This document shows positions 1 through 6,435 of a stretch of DNA of 12,316 bases, piece after piece. The position numbers were made by a program, and so were the translations under genes. The DNA comes from Verrucomicrobiota bacterium (GTDB taxonomy: Bacteria > Verrucomicrobiota > Verrucomicrobiia > Limisphaerales > CAIQOK01): positions 1-12,316 of the forward strand of contig JANYDP010000231.1 in the NCBI GenBank assembly GCA_025363535.1. Reading direction: 5' to 3'. Each line of letters starts with the position of its first letter. Position 1 is the stretch's first letter. The notes beneath the pieces were generated by a model that worked only from the letters and a program-made list of their open reading frames with translations, was not told where the DNA came from and did no database searches.

Positions 1-79
1 GCTCGACGTAATCCACTCGCTCGACTCGCCAGCCATCGCCCAGCACCAAAATCTTCTCAAACACTTTCTCCGGAATCAT
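1..79 (-). CDS. Transposase N-terminus, ISL3-like (partial, runs off the window)
   Basis: The minus strand opens with an ATG at 79-77 and stays open for 26 codons to the window edge. The peptide begins MIPEKVFEKIL and continues with GDGWRVERVDYVE. This resembles, from memory, the N-terminus of ISL3-family transposases, which starts with a short helix followed by a 'W.V..VDY.E' strand before the zinc-finger region. Only the first 26 residues are visible, so neither the zinc finger nor the DDE catalytic residues can be checked. The terminal-repeat-like sequence just upstream supports the reading (see the mobile element entry). It could instead be another small hypothetical protein. The family call is an inference. 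Confidence 0.45.
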   Translation of the reverse strand, partial: MIPEKVFEKILVLGDGWRVERVDYVE

Positions 80-141
80 TTTTTTGGGAATTCATTCTAC
101 TTGCATCTCAACCTTTTACCCATTACAAACGTCGAAGAACC
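1..141 (-). mobile_element. End of an ISL3-like insertion sequence (partial)
   Basis: Read on the minus strand from 141, the sequence begins GGTTCTTCGACG and leads after about 60 bp into the transposase-like start at 79. ISL3-family ends characteristically begin GG-(C/T/G)-TCTT, and the family duplicates 8 bp of usually AT-rich target. Bases 149-142 on the minus strand read ACAAAACA, a plausible AT-rich target. The neighbouring pilin reading frame loses family resemblance at exactly this point. The opposite end of the element and its matching inverted repeat lie outside the window, so the boundary is an inference. Confidence 0.4.
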
Positions 142-449
142 TGTTTTGTTTGGTCGTCAGGGCAATAGACATGATCCAGAGATCCGGTTGCACCTCGACC
201 TAAATATGGTGTTATTTCCCCCCAATCAACGCGGTAATCAGTATCAGCTTTGCTATTTTCCAAAGCCCATTGTTGTTTCGCGGCGTCAATTTGTCGGAGA
301 TTGTTGACGCAAGCGTTCATTGCACGAGTAGAACGCGTTCGAATGAAGTTGGGAATAGCAACCAATGCGATCACCGCAAGGATGCCGAGGATTATTACGA
401 CACCAACCAGACTGAACGGCGGCTTCGACTGTGATTTATTTTCGTCCAT
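123..449 (-). CDS. Pilin-like protein with degenerate processing site, 3' end probably replaced by an IS
   Basis: This 108-aa protein has a hydrophobic N-terminal helix (about residues 12-36, ending AIPNFIRTR) followed by ACVNNLRQIDAAKQQWALE and a 'TPYL...HVYCP' tail. These are hallmarks of a pilin-like family abundant in Verrucomicrobiota. The class III signal is abnormal: Pro11 takes the place of Gly at -1, and Gly16 replaces the usual Glu at +5. It may therefore be a membrane-anchored pilin relative that prepilin peptidase does not process. The usual C-terminal disulfide region after CPDDQTK is absent. The last residues (VLRRL) and the TAA stop are supplied by sequence that looks like an IS end starting at 141. 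It is the last gene of the minus-strand pilus cluster, 58 bp after the PilX-like gene. Confidence 0.75.
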   Translation of the reverse strand: MDENKSQSKPPFSLVGVVIILGILAVIALVAIPNFIRTRSTRAMNACVNNLRQIDAAKQQWALENSKADTDYRVDWGEITPYLGRGATGSLDHVYCPDDQTKQVLRRL

Positions 450-507
450 GCGAAGTCAACCCCACGGATCGAAATTGTTTCAGGTTTTTTCTCCGCCGCT
501 TAGAAAG

Positions 508-2274
508 TTAATTGTTGCTCGCCGCGACAATGCTCCAGGAACCGCGCTGCGTTTTTCTGACTTGCGGCGTGGCGGGGGGAAGTTTGTTGATGGAAAGAAA
601 ATTACTGTCGAACGCCCACTTGCGTGTCGGCGGATTGTAATACGTGCCTGGGGCAATCCAGAAGTTGGTCGCTTGGCGGCTGGCGAACATGACGACCATG
701 GAGCCGTTGTAGGTCAACGTGCTGGAACTCCAGTTTTCCAGAAAGCGCGGGAAATTTTCCACGCCACCGCTGTAATGCGGCACCCCGGCAGACGTCGTGA
801 CTGACGGGACGATGCCGGAAAGAATCGCGGCGTTCACGGTGGCGTTCGCCGCACTGCGCGAGGAAAGTCCGGTGCTGGCATCCCAACTGTCGTTCCAGTT
901 CGGCGACAAAATGGTGATCGCATCGCTCACGAGCGAGGCGGGCGCGGTGAGGGACGTGTCCGTCGAGCCGGGCGTCAAGTCGGGGGCGTTGAAATGTCCT
1001 TTGACGTAAAGCGGGCGGGGCGTGGCCACGGTCAGCCCGCTGGCGGGGAGAGATGTTCCGTTGGCCACGCGCACCGCAGTAAGTTTGCTCGCGCCGGGAC
1101 GTTGATCGTCCACGAAAATGGAATTGATGGTGTGGCCCGTCTTGGTCATGGCCAGTTGATTCAACGCATAACCGCTGCTGCCGGCCATCCAGTTGGTCAG
1201 GGCGACGACGTCAATCTCGGTGGCCTGCACCTGTTTGCCCTCGCGATAATCGTAGAAAAGAACATTTGTATTCACGAAGCTGTAACCGGTTTTGCCGCCG
1301 CTCGTCAGGGTGTTGGTCGGAACGAGCGTGAGGGAGGAGCCGTCTTCAAATTCGTTGAACTTCACGGTCACGGAATTGTTGGTGGTGATGATGATGAGGT
1401 CGGACTTGTTGTAGTAGCGTTCGCGGCCTTCGGCTGACCACGGGTTTTCACCGATGGGCGGTGCCTCCAGAATCTGCACAATGTTGGTCGGGTCGGGACT
1501 GGTTCCGACCGGGAGTGTCATGGCGCTGACCTGCTGCGGATCCTGGACGTCGAAAATGGGGACGGTCTTGTTGCCCCCGGTCGGATCGTTGGGGTTGCGG
1601 TTGTAATAGACATGGCCCGCGTAACCGACCGTGTCGGCAAATTCCAGCGTGTTTTGCGGGGCGAGATAAATGTCCGAGTTGCCGTGGACTTTTCCGGTCA
1701 CGAGCATCGGCGGGCCGGGATTGATCTCCAGATCAAGCGTGTAAAAAATCGCATATTGAAAAATCGGGATCGAAGTGAATTGAATGCTCTGCCGGACGCC
1801 TGCGGAAACCGGCGCGGTACCGGCGATTTTTTTGGCGTTCGATGTTATCTGATACGTGCTGACCAGCCCGTAAAGTCCCACGAACTGCGAGTCCAGGTTG
1901 GTCCACTGCTGCCATCCGGTGCAGGCGACATCGGTCAGGCTGGCGTTGCCCCGGCCGTCGCTGAACTGGTAATCCGTCGTCCAGCCGGTTGGCACAAACG
2001 TGCTGGGGAGAATTCCATTGTACAAATTCACATTTGCCGAGAGCGCTTGATGCAGGAAGTCGCGGCTCATCTGGGCGATGACCACTTCTGTCGCGGATTC
2101 GGCGGCGGCCACGGAGGTGTTGTAGGAATTGTTCCGCGCGGTCAGCGTCGAGCCGTTCGACGTTCGGCTGCCGATGCTGCCCAGCAGCATCATGGCGATG
2201 GCAAGAAACACCATCGTGATGACAAGGGCATACCCGCGTTCAGATTTTTGTTCGGGCGTGAATTGAATTTTCAT
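508..2274 (-). CDS. Large PilX-like pilus assembly protein
   Basis: The product is 588 aa. After a short basic leader (residues 1-13), RGYALVITMVFLAIAMMLLG (about 13-32) forms the N-terminal hydrophobic helix. It resembles PilX/GspK-type minor pilins, which often lack Glu at +5. An 'AAAESATEVVIAQM' segment follows, the usual amphipathic continuation of the pilin helix. PilX proteins are usually about 150-200 aa. Here roughly 500 further residues are rich in Ser, Thr, Asn, Gly and aromatics, with blocks such as VHGNSDIYLAP, PLYVKGHFN and SDAITILSPNW. This suggests an extracellular beta-rich domain. It is the third gene of the cluster, 21 bp after the PilW-like gene. The pilin-like N-terminus is visible, while the role as a minor pilin or adhesin presented at the pilus tip is inferred. 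Confidence 0.75.
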   Translation of the reverse strand: MKIQFTPEQKSERGYALVITMVFLAIAMMLLGSIGSRTSNGSTLTARNNSYNTSVAAAESATEVVIAQMSRDFLHQALSANVNLYNGILPSTFVPTGWTTDYQFSDGRGNASLTDVACTGWQQWTNLDSQFVGLYGLVSTYQITSNAKKIAGTAPVSAGVRQSIQFTSIPIFQYAIFYTLDLEINPGPPMLVTGKVHGNSDIYLAPQNTLEFADTVGYAGHVYYNRNPNDPTGGNKTVPIFDVQDPQQVSAMTLPVGTSPDPTNIVQILEAPPIGENPWSAEGRERYYNKSDLIIITTNNSVTVKFNEFEDGSSLTLVPTNTLTSGGKTGYSFVNTNVLFYDYREGKQVQATEIDVVALTNWMAGSSGYALNQLAMTKTGHTINSIFVDDQRPGASKLTAVRVANGTSLPASGLTVATPRPLYVKGHFNAPDLTPGSTDTSLTAPASLVSDAITILSPNWNDSWDASTGLSSRSAANATVNAAILSGIVPSVTTSAGVPHYSGGVENFPRFLENWSSSTLTYNGSMVVMFASRQATNFWIAPGTYYNPPTRKWAFDSNFLSINKLPPATPQVRKTQRGSWSIVAASNN

Positions 2275-2295
2275 GCGGGGTTTTTGGCCGTCGGC

Positions 2296-2892
2296 CTAAT
2301 CAATCACACGCCGGGCGAGGCGGGTCTGAAGCTGGTAATATTCGGACAGACCGCCGAAGTATTCCGCCTGGCGCATCTGTAGCTGCATCCGGATCACCCG
2401 GTTGTTCAGATAATTTGAAAGCGTGTTGCCTTGGAAATCCTCGGCGCGGAAAACCACGAGGTTGGTGACGTTCCGGGCGACGGTTTGAATCTGGGCGTTG
2501 CTGCTGACCATCCGCTTCAAGGAAAAATCAACTGCGTCCAGATAGTAGTAGATGAAATTGTTTGTGTCCGTGGTGGGGCAGATTCGGAGAGCGTTACCGC
2601 AGTGCGGCGTGTTGTCGGCTACCAGCGTGAACGCCGAACTGTTCCCGTTGCCGACGAGCAGCAGTTTGCCCGTCCAGATCTCGCCACGCAAATGGTTCAA
2701 CACCGCGCGCGCATCCGTGGAAACCGTCAGCTTCGCATCCGCGATCCGGTACATCCGCAGGCCGAAAAGCTGCGACGAAAGCGTCGCCGCAAGGACCAGT
2801 GAGAAAATGGCCATCGCGATCATCATCTCGGCCAGCGTGAAAGCCCCGGCGGACGGGCCGGAAGGCGGACGGATGTTTCGTGACATTTTCAT
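2296..2892 (-). CDS. PilW-like prepilin-type protein
   Basis: The product is 198 aa. Residues 16-22 (GAFTLAE) form a class III prepilin cleavage site: Ala17 at -1 (accepted in this phylum, where AFTL is common), Phe18 at +1 and Glu22 at +5. The hydrophobic helix MMIAMAIFSLVLAATL follows. The start ATG at 2892-2890 overlaps the TGA of the upstream gene as ATGA, which indicates translational coupling and fixes the start. The reading frame is open further upstream, but that part lies antisense-frame over the previous gene and is not pilin-like. The C-terminal two thirds resemble PilW/GspJ-type minor pseudopilins in length and layout. It probably forms a tip-priming complex with the adjacent PilV- and PilX-like proteins. 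Confidence 0.8.
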   Translation of the reverse strand: MKMSRNIRPPSGPSAGAFTLAEMMIAMAIFSLVLAATLSSQLFGLRMYRIADAKLTVSTDARAVLNHLRGEIWTGKLLLVGNGNSSAFTLVADNTPHCGNALRICPTTDTNNFIYYYLDAVDFSLKRMVSSNAQIQTVARNVTNLVVFRAEDFQGNTLSNYLNNRVIRMQLQMRQAEYFGGLSEYYQLQTRLARRVID

Positions 2893-3359
2893 TGGTCGGC
2901 GGCACGCAACATGACCACGGTGTTGGTGAACAACCCCCGGCTCAGGAATCTCCAGACGCAATCGGAGCGGATCTGCCGGACGGGCGGACTGACGGAGACG
3001 GTCGTGATGCTGATGAAATTCGTGGCGATGAGGGGCTGCCCGTTTGCCGCCAAGTCGAGCGTGTTGGTTTGCATGTAGGCGGTCACCCCGAGTTCGTCGG
3101 ACTGCCGCGCCCCGGTGCCCTGCGGCCAGGCTTGCGTGTCCCATTTCGCGGCCCGCGCCTGTTCCGCGCCCTGCGAGGCCAAGGACTGGGCGGCCAGCGA
3201 GTGCGCGCTCCAGTCCGCCATCTGGGAGAATCTGACGTAGCCCAGAACGACGCCTTCAAACATCACCCCCAGCAAGGCAAGGGCGATCACCACCTCAACC
3301 AGGGTGAATCCACCGGGTGCCCCCGCCTTTCCTTGAATTTTTTTACCGCTCAATCTCAT
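2889..3359 (-). CDS. PilV-like prepilin-type N-terminal cleavage/methylation protein
   Basis: The product is 156 aa with a textbook class III signal: basic leader 1-16, GGFTLVE with cleavage after Gly17, Phe18 at +1 and Glu22 at +5, then the hydrophobic stretch VVIALALLGVMFEGVVLG. The small size and first position in the cluster fit a PilV/GspI-type minor pilin. It is the promoter-proximal gene of the minus-strand cluster and overlaps the PilW-like gene by 4 bp (ATGA). No strong Shine-Dalgarno is visible before the start at 3359. The general class is secure from the signal; assignment to PilV rather than another minor pilin is inferred from size and order. Confidence 0.8.
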   Translation of the reverse strand: MRLSGKKIQGKAGAPGGFTLVEVVIALALLGVMFEGVVLGYVRFSQMADWSAHSLAAQSLASQGAEQARAAKWDTQAWPQGTGARQSDELGVTAYMQTNTLDLAANGQPLIATNFISITTVSVSPPVRQIRSDCVWRFLSRGLFTNTVVMLRAADQ

Positions 3360-3684
3360 GCTGCCAAATGTTGATTTTGTCTGCCCTGTGGTTGCGACAA
3401 CCTCGTCACGTCTTCCAGTCCGCTGTTGTCAACCACGCGTGAAACACACCTTCCACGAGCACGGACATCATTGCTCAACTTGTCGAATGGGACAATCCGG
3501 GGCGGCGCTGAAAAGTGTCCAGGGGATTTACCGGGGGAAATACTGACGGGCCATCGCGGTTAATCGCGACTGGCAGATGAGTTGCGCCCCGGAGTTTTTA
3601 TCACCGACGCTTGTCGCTCGTGGAAAACCCCAATTGGTTTTGAAATGGCCCGCGTCTCAGCCGCCGCACATTGCCCGACGGCGG

Positions 3685-3708
3685 ACTTTGTGAAAAAAAT
3701 CACAAATT
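3685..3708. promoter_or_regulatory. CRP/FNR-superfamily-type operator palindrome upstream of nuoB
   Basis: The sequence contains TTTGTGA, six A residues, then TCACAAA. The core TGTGA-N6-TCACA is the exact two-fold pattern bound by CRP (cAMP receptor protein) in proteobacteria. The arms extend to 9 bp with a single mismatch. It lies about 68 bp upstream of the nuoB ATG, a reasonable place for control of the complex I promoter. Which regulator acts here cannot be told from sequence. A Crp/Fnr-family protein is the natural guess, but the match is to a proteobacterial consensus. Confidence 0.5.
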
Positions 3709-3748
3709 CAACTTGCCTCACTTTTTTACGCCAATTACGTTGCCCAAG

Positions 3749-3772
3749 CCAAAAGACAGTTGGTGTCTTTGG
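3749..3772 (+). promoter_or_regulatory. Hairpin immediately before the nuoB start codon
   Basis: CCAAAAGACA (3749-3758) pairs with TGTCTTTGG (3764-3772) in a 9-bp stem with one bulged A and a 5-nt loop (GTTGG). The stem ends 3 nt before the ATG at 3776 and occupies the place where a Shine-Dalgarno would be, and none is visible otherwise. It could limit or gate translation of nuoB. No U-tract follows, so it is not a terminator. Confidence 0.4.
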
Positions 3773-3775
3773 ATT

Positions 3776-4291
3776 ATGCCGACACACGCTGAAATAGATT
3801 ACGATTCCAAGATTGAAGGTGATGTGATCCACACCAAAGTGGACGCCGCGCTCAACTGGTTTCGCAAAAACTCCATCTGGCCCATGCCGATGGGGCTGGC
3901 GTGCTGTGCCATCGAGCTTATGGCCACGGGCGCGAGTCGCTTTGACATTTCCCGTTTCGGCATGGAGGTGATGCGTTTTTCGCCGCGTCAATCGGACGTG
4001 ATGATTGTCGCGGGCACCGTCACCTACAAGATGGCCATGTCGGTAAAACGCATTTACGACCAGATGGCCGAGCCGAAATACGTGATCGCCATGGGGGCCT
4101 GCGCCTCAACCGGTGGCATGTATCGCAGCTATTCCGTTTTGCAGGGCGTGGATAACATCATCCCGGTGGATGTTTATGTGGCCGGCTGTCCGCCGCGGCC
4201 GGAAGCCCTGCTGGACGCGTTGATGAAGCTCCAGGCCCAGATTCAACGCGAACCGTTACTGGCCAATTTGAAGAAAGCCGGAAATTCCTAA
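3776..4291 (+). CDS. nuoB: NADH-quinone oxidoreductase subunit B
   Basis: NuoB carries the terminal [4Fe-4S] cluster N2 that hands electrons to quinone, in the connecting module at the base of the peripheral arm. The 171-aa product shows the N2 ligands Cys43-Cys44 (GLACCAIE), Cys109 (GACAST) and Cys138 (AGCPPRPEAL), with typical 'SRFDISRFGMEV' and 'VAGTVTYKMA' segments. The frame is open further upstream with a possible TTG start at 3671. I chose the ATG at 3776 because homology begins there and because the earlier start would place the palindrome and hairpin inside the gene. It is the first recognised gene of the operon. nuoC follows after 3 bp. Confidence 0.95.
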   Translation: MPTHAEIDYDSKIEGDVIHTKVDAALNWFRKNSIWPMPMGLACCAIELMATGASRFDISRFGMEVMRFSPRQSDVMIVAGTVTYKMAMSVKRIYDQMAEPKYVIAMGACASTGGMYRSYSVLQGVDNIIPVDVYVAGCPPRPEALLDALMKLQAQIQREPLLANLKKAGNS

Positions 4292-4294
4292 CCC

Positions 4295-4876
4295 GTGACC
4301 GCCCTCGAACTCGCACAGCAGCTCAAGGCCAAGTTCGGAGATTTGATCTCCGAACCGACGGAGTTTCGCGGCGAGACTTCGGTCAAACTCGCGGACGCCG
4401 AGCGCATCGTTGAAGTCTGCACGTTCGCGAAAAAAGAACAGGGCTTTGACTATCTTGTGGATGTTTCCAGCGTGGACAACTACGGCGAAGACCCGCGCTG
4501 GACGGTGGTTTATCACTTTTACGGCATTGCACATCGCTGCTATCTGCGGCTCTCGACCAGCGTGAGCGAGGAGAAGTCCGAAATGCCGACGGTCACGACA
4601 GTCTGGCGCACGGCGGACTGGCACGAGCGCGAAATTTACGACATGATGGGAATCCGGTTCCGAAACCATCCGGATTTGCGTCGAATCATCATGTGGGAAG
4701 GCTATCCCTACTTCCCGCTGCGAAAAGATTTTCCGCTCGGCGGCAAGCCGACGGAGTTGCCGGACATTGCTTTCACCAAGACCGCGCCCATCGAGGGCGG
4801 ACCGTTTGTGACTGCGCCGGGCGGCAAGGATGCGATTGAGCGCGAGCCGCGCGTGCGGACGCCCGAGTCAACATGA
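4295..4876 (+). CDS. nuoC: NADH-quinone oxidoreductase subunit C
   Basis: This is the 30-kDa subunit of complex I, a structural partner of NuoD in the connecting module. The 193-aa product contains the family signature ADWHEREIYDMMGIRF followed by HPDLRRI and YPLRKDFPL-like sequence (YFPLRKDFPLGG). After the signature is a C-terminal tail of about 45 residues (GGPFVTAPGG... REPRVR). The start is a GTG 3 bp after nuoB. The TGA overlaps the ATG of the small downstream ORF (ATGA at 4873-4876). It is a separate NuoC, not fused to NuoD. Confidence 0.95.
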   Translation: MTALELAQQLKAKFGDLISEPTEFRGETSVKLADAERIVEVCTFAKKEQGFDYLVDVSSVDNYGEDPRWTVVYHFYGIAHRCYLRLSTSVSEEKSEMPTVTTVWRTADWHEREIYDMMGIRFRNHPDLRRIIMWEGYPYFPLRKDFPLGGKPTELPDIAFTKTAPIEGGPFVTAPGGKDAIEREPRVRTPEST

Positions 4877-5139
4877 AAAAAGCCAAAAAGAAGTCGTTGC
4901 TTGAGCTGGTGGTCGCGACGCGTTACGACGCGTCGGGCGATGACCGCCCTCATTCGCCTGCTGCGACAATCGAGAATATAAAACGCCACCGCAAAATTAT
5001 TGCAAAAATGAGGAAGGCTGGAATAACGGGAGATGAGATTAATTTTTTATTAGACCTCCATCAAGCGGATGCAGTGCATTTTCAAAAACTTGTAACTGCT
5101 GGCGACGCCTTTGAATCAAAGAAAAAAAGCCTCAACTGA
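4873..5139 (+). CDS. Small basic protein of unknown function between nuoC and nuoD
   Basis: I do not recognise this 88-aa protein. It has a very Lys-rich N-terminus (MKKAKKKS), a short loop containing RYDASGDDRPHSP, and a charged, probably helical second half (about residues 32-75: IENIKRHRKIIAKMRKAGI...EINFLLDLHQADAVHFQKLV). There is no membrane segment, signal peptide or cysteine. Its ATG overlaps the nuoC stop (ATGA) and its TGA directly abuts the nuoD ATG, so it is fully embedded in the operon and likely translated. The second half of the gene is visibly more AT-rich than its neighbours. That fits a recent arrival, or an accessory factor under different constraint. It is not a known core complex I subunit. 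Confidence 0.6.
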   Translation: MKKAKKKSLLELVVATRYDASGDDRPHSPAATIENIKRHRKIIAKMRKAGITGDEINFLLDLHQADAVHFQKLVTAGDAFESKKKSLN

Positions 5140-6435
5140 ATGCCTGAAGTTCAAGAAATCCAGATTCGCGATTCTGCCGCCCAAGCCGCAGCGGCGGCGC
5201 GCGCGTTGCCGCGTCCGAATGACGAGGATTTGCAGGACATGCAGGGCGAGAAGATGGTCCTCAACATGGGGCCGTCGCATCCGTCCACGCACGGCGTGCT
5301 CCGTATCATCTTGGAACTGGACGGCGAGATCATCACCAAGGCCATTCCCGACATCGGCTACTTGCATCGCGGCGACGAAAAAATCGCCGAGAACATGACT
5401 TACACCCAGTTCATCCCGTACACGGATCGGCTGGATTATCTCGCGCCGATGGCGAACAACGTCGCCTACGCTTTGGCGGTTGAGAAGCTGCTCGGCATTC
5501 ACGACAAACTTCCGCCGCGTTGCCAGAACCTCCGGGTGATTTGCTGCGAGTTGGCGCGCATTTCCTCCCACCTGCTCGGCATCGGCTGTTTCGCGATGGA
5601 CTTGGGCGCGCTGACCGTCTTCCTGCTGACGTTTACCGAACGCGAAAAGATTTACAACCTTTGCGAATCCCTCACGGGCGCGCGGTTTACGACAAGTTAC
5701 ACGCGCATCGGCGGAGTTTCGCGCGACACCCCGCCCGGTTGGTGCGACGCGGTGCGCAAGTTCCTCAACGAAGTCGTCGTCAACATCGCCGAGGTCGAGA
5801 CCTTGCTCACACGCAATAAAATCTGGGTGGACCGCACCAAGGATGTCGGCGCCATCTCGAAGGAAGAGGCGATTGATTTTGGTTTGAGCGGTCCGAACCT
5901 GCGCGGCAGCGGCGTGAATTACGATTTGCGCAAAGATCAGCCGTATCTCTGTTACAAGGATTTGCAGTTTGACGTGCCGCTCGGTTCAGTTGGCGATTGC
6001 TACGACCGCTACCTCGTCCGCATGGAGGAAATGCGGCAGAGCGTGCGCCTCGTCCATCAGTGCCTCGACAAAATCCCCGGCGGCTTCGAGAACAAAACGA
6101 AAGAGCCGGTGAACGTGGCTGATGGCAAAATCGTTTTGCCGCCCAAGAGCAAGGTCATGTCGAGCATGGAGGAATTGATCCATCAATTTATGCTCGTGAC
6201 GCAGGGCATGAACTGTCCACCCGGCGAAGTTTATTTCGGTCATGAAAATCCGAAGGGCGAACTTGGTTTCTACATCAACAGCCGGGGCGGCGGCACGCCG
6301 TATCGGATGAAGATCCGCAGCCCCTCGTTCGTGAACCTGAGCATCCTGTCGCATCTGCTGCCCGGCCACATGATGAGCGACACCGTGGCGATCCTGGGAT
6401 CGTTCGACTTTGTAATGGGAGAATGTGACCGATGA
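5140..6435 (+). CDS. nuoD: NADH-quinone oxidoreductase subunit D
   Basis: This is the 49-kDa subunit of complex I, related to the large subunit of NiFe hydrogenases and forming the quinone pocket with NuoB. The 431-aa product has the hallmark segments MGPSHPSTHGVLR (about residues 43-55), IGYLHRGDEKIAE, YTDRLDYLAPM, ARISSHLLGIG and the C-terminal ILGSFDFVMGECDR. The N-terminus has an Ala-rich extension of about 35 residues before the conserved core. The start ATG directly abuts the TGA of the small ORF, and its TGA overlaps the nuoE ATG (ATGA). It is intact and full length. Confidence 0.97.
   Translation: MPEVQEIQIRDSAAQAAAAARALPRPNDEDLQDMQGEKMVLNMGPSHPSTHGVLRIILELDGEIITKAIPDIGYLHRGDEKIAENMTYTQFIPYTDRLDYLAPMANNVAYALAVEKLLGIHDKLPPRCQNLRVICCELARISSHLLGIGCFAMDLGALTVFLLTFTEREKIYNLCESLTGARFTTSYTRIGGVSRDTPPGWCDAVRKFLNEVVVNIAEVETLLTRNKIWVDRTKDVGAISKEEAIDFGLSGPNLRGSGVNYDLRKDQPYLCYKDLQFDVPLGSVGDCYDRYLVRMEEMRQSVRLVHQCLDKIPGGFENKTKEPVNVADGKIVLPPKSKVMSSMEELIHQFMLVTQGMNCPPGEVYFGHENPKGELGFYINSRGGGTPYRMKIRSPSFVNLSILSHLLPGHMMSDTVAILGSFDFVMGECDR

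Larger units (their letters stand above)
3360..3775. other. Divergent intergenic region between the pilus cluster and the nuo operon
   Basis: About 415 bp separate the divergent PilV-like and nuoB starts. I see no convincing gene: the open frames here lack family signatures, and nuoA, which normally precedes nuoB, is absent. The region should hold the promoters of both operons. Clear elements are the CRP-type palindrome at 3685-3708 and the hairpin at 3749-3772. Two minor short inverted repeats are GGTTG-CGA-CAACC at 3390-3402 and TCGCG-N6-CGCGA at 3554-3569. A TTGCCT (3713-3718) with a poor TACGTT (3736-3741) at 17-bp spacing is the best sigma70-like pair I can find ahead of nuoB, and it is weak. 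Confidence 0.6.

Noticed and set aside
123..150. A one-base frameshift at the A-run near 144-147 that would give the pilin a cysteine-containing tail (TGSSTFVMGKRLRCK)
   Set aside because: It superficially resembles the family tail, but the same bases are better explained as an ISL3-like terminus leading into a transposase start.
2286..2296. GGCC-GTC-GGCC hairpin between the PilW- and PilX-like genes as a terminator
   Set aside because: It has a 4-bp stem with no downstream T-tract on the minus strand, and it lies inside a tightly spaced operon.
1612..2382. Plus-strand open frame of 256 codons opposite the PilX-like gene
   Set aside because: Its composition (Arg, His, Gly rich) is that of an antisense shadow of a GC-rich gene, and it crosses the boundary between two convincing pilus genes.
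3390..3402. GGTTG-CGA-CAACC inverted repeat upstream of the pilus cluster as an operator
   Set aside because: The arms are only 5 bp, with no known matching consensus. It is noted as a minor repeat only.
3427..3432. TTGACA on the minus strand as the -35 box of the pilus operon
   Set aside because: No acceptable -10 sequence occurs 16-18 bp downstream.
3671..3775. N-terminal extension of NuoB from a TTG at 3671
   Set aside because: The 35 extra residues lack homology to NuoB and would place the palindrome and hairpin within coding sequence. The ATG at 3776 fits the family length.
3560..3991. Minus-strand open frame of 143 codons across the intergenic region and nuoB
   Set aside because: It overlaps the start of a certain gene on the other strand and has no recognisable motif.
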